A stretch of 64,000 nt of DNA, from NCBI RefSeq assembly GCF_037975245.1, contig NC_092581.1, positions 13,731,303 to 13,795,302 on the forward strand. Reading direction: 5' to 3'. Under the pieces are notes generated by a model that saw only the letters and a list, made by a program, of their open reading frames with translations, was not told the origin of the DNA and ran no database searches. Below, one piece after another: positions 12,901 to 24,894 of the stretch (the stretch's first letter is position 1; each line of letters opens with the position of its first letter). Both the position numbers and the translations under genes were made by a program. Source of the stretch: Apostichopus japonicus (Eukaryota; Echinodermata; Holothuroidea; Aspidochirotida; Stichopodidae).

Positions 12901-13835
12901 AGGAGCAGCCATATGGTATCAACTAGGTAGATCTCATAGTTATAGTCCTTCGGTTACATGAACAGATCAGACAGCTGCCCTCTGTGTTCAACGTTAAAAC
13001 ATGTTGAATTGATGTTGAACCTCCGCCCAATAATATTAGACCTATGTGCTACGGTAGTCTATCGCAGGGCTGATACATATCGCATAGAGGCAAATAGAGG
13101 GGTGGGGAGGGGGGGGGTTACAATTATATGTGCATATTATTACAAGGTTTGGTTATCACAACCCAATGGAAAATATGGCTTTAAGGTAGGACAGTACTAA
13201 GAAAGCGTTCATGTGGTGTTAACAACGACTGTTCCATACCTTTTCTATCCACTGTTGTGTCAACTAAATGAAATAATGATCCTTGATTCACAGGATACCA
13301 ATAATAGTAGCATGGGAATTTGATCTTCATTGTATTGTCTCTGTCAGTAAAATGCCCCATTCAGGGATTTCTCAAGGTTATATTTCTGAGCGTAGGTGTT
13401 GATAATGTTGTTCACGGAAACACCTTTATGTAAACCACAAAGATCTTTTGACACCTTGAGGTATGGCATAGACTTTTAACTTTTAACAGACAATTATTAA
13501 AAGTAAAATATGGCACAGTGATGGTATCACAACTTGATATATAATTGTAAATGTTGCATCCAAAATCATTCTGGAGAAAAAGTTGAATTGTATAAAGTTT
13601 TGGGTTGTGATACCACATTGTGGCCATAAATTTCTGTGAGAGTTGGGAGAGCTACGGTAGTGATGAATGGTGCGGTCTCAGTGTGTAAACGCACAGTCAA
13701 CCAAGAACAAGTAAGCTTTAGAAATATTTTTTTAAATAATTAGAAGTTTCATTCCGAATGTTTTTCAACATAGCTTCTCTGGATGAGGATCATTTCTGTG
13801 TTGTAGAGGCATAGTCTTTTGTGCATATCACATCC

Positions 13836-14080
13836 TGCATTTTGTGTGGGAATTTTGTGTATACGATATATATGCGGGCATTTTGTGCATATGATAGGTG
13901 TGGACATTTTTTGTATAAGATATGTTCGGGCATTTTGTGTATATGATATATGGGGGCATTTCTATGTATGAAATATGTGGGCATTTTGTGTATATAAAAT
14001 ATGTGGGCATTTTGTGTATATCAAGGATGTACATGTAATATGTAGATAATATCATCATGTCGAGGCATTTTGTGTACAGG
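13836..14080. repeat. 26-bp minisatellite, about 8 diverged copies
   Basis: Units centre on GGGCATTTTGTGTATATGAT and differ by several bases each (for example GGACATTTTTTGTATAAGAT). Antisense open frames rich in Tyr/Ile/His across it are artefacts of the repeat. Confidence 0.85.
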
Positions 14081-15658
14081 TATACAAATCAAATACACTC
14101 CTTTTCTCAGTGTAATCATCTCAGTGGATTAGCATACTTCAAACAGCATTTTGCACTTTTCGTAGCATCACTGTCAAAGCATGCCCAGATGTGTACAAAT
14201 ATTTTCACAAAAATGAATCGCCCTTATTCTATCTATAAGAGAGTTATGTGTATAGTGGTTACAACTAGTTAGCTGTGCACTATATCAAGTTATTAAAGAT
14301 AATTTATTCCAGACAACTTATGATCACAGTAAGGCATAAATTTAAATGAACAAAGAGTGCATTTCTTTGTAAGAATCCTTCCTAAACAAGAACTTATTCT
14401 AGGGATACTTTGCAACTGAAGATATGGATAATTTATTTTGCTCCAGGACATAAAATTACGTCCCACAAAATTTAAAGTGTTGGTTTATTTTATTCCAAAT
14501 ATTGTCTAATTTCATACAAGTTTATATGCATTTAAGTAACAGATTATGTTTTCAGGTCAGTGCATGGGCATCAGGGGCCAAAGGATCGTCTTTTTGCTTG
14601 TTCAGCTAAGGGACCCTCTCTTCAACATCACTCATTATTTATAAGCACAGTCTTGTGTTTATTGACCTAATTTTACAGCCTAAATATGCCCTCAGAAGGC
14701 ACCATTTGGCATTTGCATTTTACATTTTTTTTTCGGGTAGAACCCACCCCCCTCCCTCTCTCTCTCTACATGATGTACCTCCACCCCACCCCCCCCCCTT
14801 GCATCCTTGAAATCCCGTCATGCCACAATTTAGGTAACATGGTCTTTCCTTCTACTTTCCAGTATGGTGTCATCAGATTTAGAACTAGCAACTTACGATG
14901 CAAAGTGTAAATTTTAATCATGGTGTAGTGTTTCTGTGTTACACCTATTAAGTGAATTCTTCCATAGTTTATCAATCCAGACCTTTCCTAAATGTGTCCT
15001 ACTTTAATACCTAATAGTACTTTGATCATTGTTTTCTTGTTATTATATATTTTAATATTTTGACAATGGTCAGTATATCTTACAGAGAATACAATCAGAT
15101 TATCATATATGATAAAGTATCTGAAAGATTAGTTTATTAGGGTCAATCTTTAAACTCTTGTATACAGATTATCAATGGAATAGCTCAACAATACCCACAC
15201 AATAATATTAAACTTATTCACAGACAAAAAAAAAAAAATAGAAGTATCAACTGACTTTGCATATTGATATAAATGGCTGACTTAATAAATAAATACACCC
15301 ATGAAGAAAAGACAGTATTTAAAACCGCTGAATCAGCAGGTAAAAAGCATTGTATTACTACTAGGCCATTGTTTGACATGTTATTCTGTGATTTTCTGGG
15401 GGTTGATCAGTTTTAAACTATAGGGTTAAGGTGATCATTCAAAGAGATAGTTGTTATAATCTATTGTGTGAATCTTTTGTGCCACAGCGGTGTTGTAATG
15501 TGTGTTAGCAACAAACCGTGTTATAGTCTTTGCCTAGAGACGGCTTCCAGAAAAACAGTAAAGGGAAGTCACGATGTAATACCGCAACATTTCTGGCTTT
15601 CCGAAATATTAGATATCAGAACTGCATTGGAACTTTTGTCTATCCCTTAATGTTGCAG

Positions 15659-15802
15659 AGTTACCAAGATCAAGTTAGCAAATTCAAATTGGACTTGAGA
15701 GATATTAAAGACTGGCTGGACAAAGCTGAGAAGAAAGTGATAGAATCAGAGACCATGCCTCGAACCCAGCAGGCATCCGATGAAGAGCTTGCATTTTACA
15801 AG
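15659..15802 (+). CDS. DMD: Dystrophin exon equivalent to human exon 36
   Basis: This exon has 144 bp, 48 codons, phase 0/0, acceptor TGTTGCAG and donor AAG|GTAAGA. It starts SYQDQVSKFKLDLRDIKDWL; human exon 36 starts EYQKHMETFDQNVDHITKWI, and both then have a Glu/Lys-rich helix. The conserved Trp of repeat helix A is present (KDWLDKAE, human TKWIIQAD). It forms the helix A region of R13. A second AG lies two bases after the chosen acceptor. The first AG was chosen because it keeps phase 0 and the Tyr-Gln match with human. Confidence 0.92.
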
Positions 15803-17028
15803 GTAAGATAACAAAATCAAGTATGCCCTAAGGTATATATGGGCACGAAATCTTCTAGATGAAGTAGCTCTATTTTGGTAATCATTTCACTAAATTTATG
15901 TCACCACTTTCACCTTAGATTTACTTTCTTTTGTATTTGGCGGGAGGGAGAGGGAGCGGGCGGGGGGGGGGGGGTTGGATTGGATGGAGAGGAGTACAAG
16001 TGGGAGCAAGAGTTCCTTTTCTAACAGATTAATAGGAATTTAAGCAAGAATCTACATAGTTTACCGGTGTGTACCTTTTACAGTGTAAATATTGTCAGTG
16101 GGCGGTAGCATATATATCAGTCACTTACTTGCTTCTTTATTAGCTACAGTTAATACTGCAGTCTACATCTAGCTGTGTACACTATATATATATATATACA
16201 AGTGCTCCTTTTCCTGGGTTTTTGAGTTAGATGCTGGTATTTACCTAAGGGATGGAGTACTTAAATTGTTAGCAATCTCCCAAACACTTACCCTTTAGAG
16301 TATGTATGTGTATAATGTGTGTGTCATGTATACATAAAGAATTACCTTCTATCCAGCACAACAGGGATATAGCAGTCTCTGTATCTCTCTCTCTCAGATA
16401 GTGTAATCTTTAATCCATTCAAACTGATCCAGTATTAGTTTACATGCTATGCTCTGTAGTAGACCAATACTTGTTGCACTATAAATCTATCTATCATATG
16501 GAAACATTCCATTGTGAACATTTTCTCACTTGGAGAGGATTTGTAATAGCATGTGATAGCTAAGTCAAGATAGATTATATCTCTTACTCAAGTCATTTTC
16601 CACATTTGCAATTTTGTGGTAAAAATGGAAGAAAAAAACAAAGTAAGTTTTATTTCTTTACATCTTCAGGTAATTAATACTATTTATTGTAGACCAAATT
16701 CTTCTTCTGTTTGTCGAAAATTTTCCGTCATTCGGACTTGCGAAGATTGGAAAGTTGGGGAATTTTACATTTATTTGAGTAGAGATGAATTTCTAAATAC
16801 CAGAGGGTACAAAAATAGTTGTAAAACTTCAATAATGCATTTGGCTGAATGAGCCATACTGAGTGTGTAGTCATTCAATTATGTTGTATGGATATAAAAT
16901 GTATTGCTAGGAAGTGCAAATATGTCAAAGCATGAAAAAAATGATTTATTTTCCTTTGCTCATATATTTTTGTACTGTTTTGAACTTTTATGTGCGAGAC
17001 ACTAATTTCCTTATTTGGAGCAATAAAG

Positions 17029-17030
<2 letters not shown>

Positions 17031-17095
<65 letters not shown>

Positions 17096-17096
17096 A

Positions 17097-17165
<69 letters not shown>
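17031..17165. repeat. (TTAC)n microsatellite at the end of a probable retroelement tail
   Basis: About 34 tetranucleotide copies, with one interruption (TTACTAACTT at 17091-17100). It begins directly after GAGCAATAAAGTTT, which looks like a poly(A)-signal-containing 3' end of a retroelement whose short tail unit has expanded. The Leu-Thr-Tyr open frame through it is not a gene. Confidence 0.85.
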
Positions 17166-17253
17166 GCATAACTGTGTAAACTCTACACAGGAAATAACTT
17201 AAATGTTCAAATTTTGTGTAGCTGTTTTTGAAGTTTCTGACATTGTTTACTCT

Positions 17254-17390
17254 TAAGTACTATGGTTCCCTGTGTACAAAACTGCTATACACCTTTGCAC
17301 TTGGATAGCAATTTGCCTATACTGTATAGCACAATTGCGATGCAATACCGATAAGTTAATCCCCTGCCGTTTGAGTCGTAGTAAATGAGG
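17254..17390. repeat. Dispersed repeat, related to 30126-30215
   Basis: Both start with ACTA(T/A)GGTTCC(C)TGT and share CCCTGCC(G/A)TTT near the end, with spacing differences. Low-copy interspersed repeat of unknown class. Confidence 0.45.
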
Positions 17391-18655
17391 CTTCTGTCAC
17401 TTTCCTATGTACAGTAATACTATGTAAATTGTATAAAAGGATCCATATTCGCGGCCTGTAAGCATGAAAATTGCAATGAGTTTATAAGCAGCAACCACCG
17501 TGCCTCTGAGATTTCAATTAATTAAATCTTCCAAGATAACATCGTCGTAGACAGAATGATTGTTTCACTATCGTTGCCGGTACATTTCAAGTGTCTGTTA
17601 TTAGAGGAGAAGAAATTGCGGTGATTACACATTATGTAGTCTGACGACGCTCAGATTAGTAATATCGTAGCGAAAGTCAACTGTGTGTGTGAAATGGATT
17701 ACATACGAGTTAAACTGGTGAACGTTAAAAGAAACTGAAAACAAGGAAAAACTGGCTGTTTTTTTCCAGATTCATGTGAGTCTTGAGGCATATCTTTTTT
17801 CTTTTTTATAATTTGGTGATTTCTGATGCGGTATCACGTATTGGGGGGGGGGGAGGCTAGCGCAGACAGCAATAACTTGACGAAACCTGTTGGATTGAAC
17901 TTTCAGTTGTCTTGAATCTGAGACAGCTTAGCCTTTCTTTTTTAAAATCTGGTCTGCTTTAGTTTGTATATTTATTTAAAATTACAGACACATTTCATCC
18001 TTAATTTTTTAATCTCTTTTGACACAGTCTATGTCTGATGTCATGTTTGTCATGGTGCGGTGCAGTACACTGTTATTTTTGGCTGGTTAATTTTCTTTTT
18101 GTGATTTGATCTTCTCAGGTTAGATTACTTTATATTGAGAAGTTGGAGGGAGGAAGGGCCAGAGTAGGAGAAGGGACTGGGGGGAGGGGGATTTGGAAGG
18201 GGGGAGGGAGAATACTTTTTATGAATATTGATCATTTCCAAATATAATCTGTTTATTCTGTAGCACCCAAATTTTCAATACTATCTGAAACTTGCATATG
18301 CTTTTATTTTTGTGACATAATTTGCAGAATATCAACCAAATATCAGAGTTGCTTGGGTAATATAAAATTCATAACAAAATGTGTGGGAGTCGAATCCCCG
18401 ACAGCTCTTGTAACATGAACTGTTTAAGATAGTTACAGTATGTCTGCATGAAGTATCTGTCATTTGCACTTGTAAACATCCTACAGTAAGTAAGTGGATA
18501 TGTAGTACCAGTGATTGTCATATACTTCTCTGCTTTCACATACATATGGGGGTCTCTTATGCACAGATGTTGGAATTATATGAATTATGCATCACAGATT
18601 CAACCATACCTGAAACAGTTGCAATGAAGCTTTGAAAATGCGTAATGACAATTTT

Positions 18656-19002
18656 AAGCGACAACGTATGCAGTTTTATCCTCACAGCTGATAACTACAG
18701 TATGAGAGGGTTTTTTTTTTGCTGGGCTGAGATCTAAAGAAATCGTTATCTTTGATTGCATTAACTCAGAAAAGCAACAAAATATGCATATTTGTATTCC
18801 AGAGGGGTATATTTAACTCCACAATGAATGCCTAATAGTATATATGTTTAGTTACAGCTAGTAAAAGACAAGGTTTGATTAGAGCATTGAGAAGATTTTT
18901 ACAAGACACATCCAATATTTGAAGTATCAAACATTAGGTGCATTTGGACTGGCAAGTTTGAGTCATTTATTTAGTCAAGTTGACTTTCCATAAACCTGTT
19001 AA
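18656..19002 (+). repeat. Tandem duplication, copy 1
   Basis: Begins AAGCGACAACGTATGCAG and ends CCATAAACCTGTTAA. It is repeated 367 bp downstream with few changes. It contains the empty TTAA at 18999-19002, where copy 2 carries a transposon. An 18-base extension, CACACTTGCATAAAAT plus AA, follows it. Confidence 0.92.
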
Positions 19003-19022
19003 CACACTTGCATAAAATAAAA

Positions 19023-19749
19023 TAAGCGACAACGTATGCAGTTTTATCCTCACAGCTGATAACTACAGTATGAGAGGGATTTTTTTATTTGGGGGGGGGG
19101 GGGGCTGGGCTGAGATCTAAAGAAATAGTTATCTTGGATTGCATTATCTCAGAAAAGCAACAAAATATGCATATTTGTATTCCAGAGGGGTATATATAAC
19201 CCCACAATGAATGCCTAATAGTATATATGTTTAGTTACAGCTAGTACAAGACAAGGTTTGATTAGAGCATTGAGAAGAGCATCCAATATTTGAAGTATCA
19301 AACATTAGGTGCATTTGGACTGGCAAGTTTATGTCATTTATTTAGTCAAGCTGACGTTCCATAAATCTGTTAAAGGGTGTGAAGACTGGCGCACAAAGAA
19401 ACGTCTCATGCCGGTAATCTGACCTAGTTTCGAATGAGGTGTAACAGAAGTGTTAGACACCACCATCGATCCCAGAAAATACACACACAGCTTGCTACTG
19501 TCGGTAATTAGACACTAGTGTACAGTCAATACATACAGCTACGGTCAATACCCACAACACAGTGTACATAGCAGCGTGGACATCTCAGGTCTAGATAAAA
19601 GATAACAAGGTATCAAGTTTCATTAATGTCTGCATTTTGTAGCGACAAGAAGAAAACATCACTTGCAAGCAACGGAAAGTTAACTTTTTCAGAGCGCGGC
19701 ACTCAGTTTGGGGCGAGTCTTCAATGCCTTTAACACACTTGCATAAAAT
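19023..19749 (+). repeat. Tandem duplication, copy 2, interrupted by a MITE
   Basis: Starts with the same AAGCGACAACGTATGCAG as copy 1, has G14 at 19091-19104 where copy 1 has a T run, and is split by the 356-bp insertion at 19374-19729. It resumes with CACACTTGCATAAAAT, the same sequence that follows copy 1. Confidence 0.9.
19374..19729. mobile_element. TTAA-flanked MITE (piggyBac- or Kolobok-type), 356 bp
   Basis: Ends are AGGGTGTGAAGACTGGCGC and the inverse of AGGCATTGAAGACTCGCCCC, so a core of TGAAGACT is shared in the terminal inverted repeats. The element is flanked by TTAA on both sides (19370-19373 and 19730-19733). The paralogous empty site at 18999-19002 has a single TTAA, which proves the boundaries and the 4-bp target duplication. 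There is no transposase, so it depends on an enzyme made elsewhere. A second full copy lies inverted at 39060-39373. Confidence 0.93.
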
Positions 19750-20477
19750 GACGGCCTCCCTCAAACAGAAACTCAAGTCTTTTGTCACATTTGTGACACT
19801 GTGCGTGTATACAGAACCGCTCATTGAAACTTCCCATTGTCTGTTCATTGCCTAAAAGTTGGCTTTTCTCACCATTTAAGGTGCCAAATCTTTGATTGTT
19901 GTCCCAGTTCGGTATTCCTTAGTGATCTTTTGATGGTGTCTACTAGATTTGGAGATTCTATCGGGTTTTCCTTTTTTTGGCTGTTCTCTGTTGACCTTAA
20001 AGTCTGTTGTTTCTGCTGTCAAACTCTTGAATGGAAGTATTAAATCCCATTATATAAGTTGATTAATTATACAAAATAACCTTGGACTTTTAGACAGATT
20101 ATGTCAGTATTAAAGAAGGAACCGAGATAATAACAAAATGTTTTGTTTTCTGATAAAATGTAGTAATTAGTATATTTAATAATGGAAGACATGGAAAAGT
20201 GTGTCTAGGTGAGAAGTCTAGATCATTGTCAAGCTATACCTATGAAAGTTGCCATTGGATCTCAAGATTCTGTCCTTGATACCCCAGATTAACTGTGTAG
20301 ATCTTTATATGTATACAATTTGCATCAATTGTCATAAGTAGAATCACACAGAAATACGACTTTTGGATAAAAAAAAAATTCCAAGCGAGACAATGTAACA
20401 TTTTGTTTTGTGTTAGTATAAACACATTCTGATCCCAATCCTCCTCTGTCCCTCCCCCCTCTTCCATCACCTCCACC

Positions 20478-20806
20478 CAGGGGGGTAGGAAGCTTCCAAA
20501 AAGTGGGGGCCACAACATCAGAGGGGCACTTTCTCATTCCACAACCACCACTCGTAATGCTACAAACCGATGCCATATCACTTAAATATATATGATGTGT
20601 TAGTATGCTATCAATACTATTATGGTATTATGGTGCACATGAATAATTGAAATAAAATATTAAAATCAACAAAGGCTTAAGATATCCAAAAGACAGTTCT
20701 TCATCAAAGGGGCACATTTTATTTGCCAGTAGGGCACTTTTGCTATTTTGCAAAAAAGTGGGGGGGGGCACATCTCCCATGCAGTGCCCCCAGCTCCTAC
20801 CCCCTG
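20478..20806. mobile_element. hAT-like MITE, 329 bp, with perfect 8-bp target duplication
   Basis: The terminal inverted repeats are CAGGGGGGTAGGAAGC and GAGCTCCTACCCCCTG. The flanking 8-mer CCTCCACC occurs at 20470-20477 and again at 20807-20814. 8-bp duplications with CA...TG ends are the hAT superfamily hallmark. The interior has AAAAAGTGGGGGCCAC near one end and GTGGGGGGGGGCAC near the other, and no open frame of note. Confidence 0.9.
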
Positions 20807-20980
20807 CCTCCACCCAACATTAGTTCCACTACACATTTTGACTTGCAATGGAACTTTTAAAGTATAAAGTTTGATTTGATTCTTGCAAAGTGTGAACACA
20901 CAATATGGTGATAAAAATTCTCTGCATGCCTATTTCCTTCTGACCCTTCAGGACTCCTTTCCCAGGTGAAATTGGTATGT

Positions 20981-20996
20981 CCCCCCCCCCCCCCCC
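20981..20996. repeat. C16 homopolymer
   Basis: Sixteen consecutive C, the longest of about a dozen G or C runs of 11 or more bases in the window. Confidence 0.9.
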
Positions 20997-22983
20997 TTAA
21001 GAAATTGTACCTTCACATGTCTTCCTTAGTGCATCTTTGATGATTTGCGACTTTGGTTTGAAAAATTGTCCTAGGTTACATATATTTTTAATAACTTAAA
21101 ATGCAGAGTGTATTTTGGAAGCAATCAAGAGAAATGATATTGTTACAAATGTACTGTTTGCTCATACTTTCCCTTTTTCTCTTTTTACCTTTTTTTCTTC
21201 TTCTGTAAAATCCATGAACCGCAGGAATAATCTTTTAAACTGGAATATTGATTTAGTTGGTTATTGCAAGGTAGCATCAATAAAATATCTCCAAGTTTGA
21301 TTTTCAGAAAGTGTTGATTGGGGCACAAGAAAAGGGAACAACTGTTAGTCTTGAAATGAACCATAAGGATAGGTTATCATGATATATGCTGTGAAACATG
21401 AGATGTTTGATGCTGTGATATATGTATAAATAAAGTTCTCGCAATATTGTTGTGTACCTTTATGCATATAACAGGCCTGTGATTAAAGATTGTTGCTATG
21501 TCCTAAGTCCTTTAGAATCTACTATGCAGTGTTAAAATGCAGTCAGTTGTTTTATAAGAGAGAGAAATATAAGCTCACTATCTAATCAATGTGTTTCATT
21601 ATTTAGAATTAAGGTAATTAGCATGAGGAAAGGGGGGGGGGAGTCACAGGAGGGGAAACATGCTTGCTTTTTTCAATTCTGGGTTTTCAAATGGAACTCA
21701 GTTTCCTGAGGTAAAATAAATTCCTTACAAATTTGTATTCCTTGTTATCAAGGTCATCAACATTGCATATTTCTTTGCTATTTTGAAATAATTAATTTAT
21801 GTGATTGATAGCCAAACTCTAATTGTCAAAGTGTCCCCCATTCTTTTTTCATTATTATTAGCAGTCCATTCTTTTTTAATTTTCAACCCAAGTCTGTAAA
21901 TGATAGAGAACATTTAAAGTATATACCTCCTCAGTGTTATAAATTGTTGCCAAGAAATTTCTCATATCTATCTAAGCATTGTCCTTCTCTAATATACATT
22001 GATAATATTATATTATTATGACTTGAGGCTTTGCTGGAACTTAAATTTAAACACCAACCTCAAGTTCACCCACGTTCCTAACAATAATGAGCAGGGACTC
22101 TGATGTGAGATTTGGGGCCGGGGGAGGTGGCCCCGGGATTCTGACCTATGTCCACTGATATTGAAATTGCGGCCGTTGGTCAGACCACATCGTTATGAAA
22201 GTTTTGGCTGTCAAAGTTATTGGGGCCATGGCTTCTCCTTCCACATAGTGTTGGGGTGTTTATATCGGTAAGACCGAAAGATACTACTCAAGAGAAAGGA
22301 CCTAACACAGGCTAACCATTAAAGTGAAAGTTGTCCTAGGCCTAAAGGCCGTAAACAAAATAGGGAGATGTGATTGGCTCATGATCTGTTGGGCGGGGTT
22401 TGCAAATTTTAGTTGGAGTTTGTAGACATCAATCAAATGAAAACATCATTTTTGTGTTCTTTCAAATACTGTTACATTATAATCCTATATATTTCAGCAT
22501 TGCTACAGTAAAAGTTATAACAGATCTTTCTGCTTAGCCCTCCGGTCCTCTGAAAAAAGACTGATATATACTTTTCTCTCAGCTGCGTGCAAAAATTGCC
22601 AAACAACATTTTGAACTTTGAAATCGTATATCGCTTAATAGACATGATTCCTAGCTGTTAATGGGGTGAAAATTCCAAAAATTCCTGTGGATCAGTTTCT
22701 ATTTTCCTTCTCATGTGTCTAATCGATCGAAGTTTGGAATCTTTGTGGATTTACAGAGTTCCAGTCCAATTTCTAAACCCTTTGTTGTGATTTCTTTTTT
22801 GGGTCATTCGAGAATTTGTCGGTGCATAGCTATTGTAACCTACCTGTGGGTGGTAGTAATAAAATACCAAAACCGGAGATTCCCCAAATCAGTTTGTGAA
22901 GGCTAATCAGAGTTGAAACAGGGACACTCTAGCCCTAGGGGTGTAGAAGAGGTTCCAAAGTCATTCCCCCTCCACAAAACTGA

Positions 22984-23815
22984 ATGCCAAGCTATCAAGA
23001 AGCTGTCATATTTTGGAATTGTTACTTTCGCTGGAGATCTTTGTTTAATGAGAAGAGTTCTCTTGTAGTTTTTGGAAGCCCAATTGATGTTATCTGTAGG
23101 TATGTTATAATTAATAAGCATACAGAACAATGTATGGATTCATTATTGTGTATTAAATTGGCTTTTGTCAGAGTGGTCAGCCTTCTCTCGTTGTGTCACA
23201 GTGGCCAGAATAGTATATCAAGTAATTTCCGATGCCAGTTTGTTTCGTCAGGTGAGGGGTGTCAGTTATGCAGTGAAAGCTCTTCAGCAGTGTCCCACTT
23301 GTCGAGATTGCTTGAAATGGCGAAAGAAGATTTTGAATAGTGCTGAAGGATGACCGGTGCATTCACAATATTTTTTAGCATGGCAGTATATTTCATTATC
23401 GAAAACAGTGAAAGCTCAACTATCAAGAAATTGGTCATATTTTGGAAGTTTACTTAAAATGCTAGAGGTCTTTATTTAACCTTGCATCGTTCTATATAAC
23501 TTGGCTATTGATTGATCATGTCTTTAGGATGCTATTATCAATCAGGACACCACAATGGAGAAGAGAAGTTTTCAGGAGAATGTTCGTCAGTCATACCTTT
23601 ATTACAGCTCTTCTGCAGTGTCTCCAGTATGAATGAATTGGTTTGATATGGTCAAAAGGTTTTGTAAAGGAATTTGAAGTAGATAACCAGTATTTTCGTG
23701 AGTTTTTAGCATCTAGAATTGTTAGTATCCTGAAAAACAGTTAATGTTAAACTGTCAAGAATTGGTCTTACTTTTCTTTCTTCTTTAACTTCCATTGCTG
23801 GAGCTCTGTGTTTAA
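22984..23815. repeat. Diverged large tandem repeat, about 3 units
   Basis: A related motif recurs at about 22986, 23413 and 23752: CTATCAAGAAGCTGTCATAT, CTATCAAGAAATTGGTCATA and CTGTCAAGAATTGGTCTTAC. Each is followed by a GCTGGAG/GCTAGAGGTCTTT-like block and a TTTAGCAT...AGTATTT-like block. Spacing is about 430 and 340 bp, so indels have accumulated. The 118-codon frame at 22984-23340 runs across this and has no coding support. Confidence 0.5.
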
Positions 23816-24058
23816 AGGTAGTCAGTATAGGCCCCAAATTATAGCATGCTATAATTGCTAGAAGTTTTAAAAAAGTACATTCCTGGAGGGTCTTTTCTTT
23901 CCAAATTGTTTCTCAGACATTTTTAAGGAACACAAGATGACTGAATGTCTAAGTGAGGCAGATTTCCTCCAAGGTTGTAATAAAAACAGTTCAAGAATTT
24001 TGAACAAAGGTGACCATATTTGAATATCTAGCATATTTGGAGCCAATACAGCATACCT
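23816..24058. mobile_element. TTAA-flanked MITE, 243 bp
   Basis: Starts AGGTAGTCAGTATAGGCCCC and ends in the near-inverse, GGAGCCAATACAGCATACCT, with TTAA at 23812-23815 and 24059-24062. The terminal inverted repeats match at roughly 25 of 30 positions. It is a different family from the 19374 element but has the same TTAA target preference. Noncoding. Confidence 0.8.
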
Positions 24059-24894
24059 TTAACTGGAAGAGGAATTCTGTTGTATTTTGCCGAGGGCAGC
24101 TTGATCAGGGTACTTAATCAGGGGGGAGATTAAATAGGGCAGAGGGAGGATTAATGAGGCTAATAATTCCATAGTTTATGCATGTTAAGAATTGCTTTTG
24201 GTTCCCTGAAGGGCTTTCCTGCCCCTTCTGATCATCAAAACTGTTTTTCTCAGACTTTTAAGTTCTTGTACTTTGAGGGTTCGATGGAAAACTATATAAG
24301 CAATTATCAAGTGATAGATGTTGGCAGAAAAGTACTTGTTGAGGTTGGAACATTTTCATTTATTAAAACCACTTTAAATAGTAAATATTTTTAAATAGGA
24401 GTACAAAAACATATCAAATATCAAGAAACAGCATGTTATAAAACAATTCAGATATAAATGTATAAATAGTAAGTAAGATTCTTGAAAGGTTAATGCATAA
24501 AATGTATAATAAATGACTAAAAGTGATAGTAGAGTTTCTAAATGATGGATGAATAATTGAAGGAATCCCTGTACAGTTGAATTATATATTTAGGCAAGAT
24601 ATACAGATTTCAGCTGCAATCAATCAAAAGACCAATAAGTGGAACATGGAATGGGTGGTTTTTGTTATTCTTAATAATTGTGTCCGTCATTCTGAAGAAT
24701 TCACTCCTAGCAGCAGGAGAGACCGTTCTTTAACTTTCTAGCATACTTGAGGCAGTGCTCAATGACCTTTTATCACATGTGATGTAATGGACTGCTATTT
24801 GTGTACAAACCATTGTTGTTTGGAGTATTGGGGTATGAGCAGATTGTATTTATTCTCGTTAAGTTATATCTTGTACTGGCTTCTGGACACCAGA

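Larger units (their letters stand above)
2632..15658 (+). other. Large intron (13.0 kb)
   Basis: This intron sits at the human intron 35 position with donor GTAAGG and acceptor TGTTGCAG. It holds a possible short hAT-like MITE (4460-4589), reversed LINE tail (6500-6576), LINE/SINE tail (8230-8312), tRNA-like SINE head (8440-8516), a 19-bp tandem array (3908-3984), a 26-bp minisatellite (13836-14080), pyrimidine-rich tracts (2719-2756, 3460-3505, 5515-5640, 14746-14806) and long C or G runs such as C13 at 9155-9167. No further dystrophin exon is expected, because the flanking exons align to adjacent human exons. The remainder shows nothing I can name. Confidence 0.85.

Noticed and set aside
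13790-14058. Antisense Tyr/Ile/His-rich frames
   Set aside because: Translation of the 26-bp minisatellite.
22984-23340. 118-codon sense frame
   Set aside because: No known domain, overlapped by two other frames, and lies in a diverged tandem repeat. Splice context is not convincing.
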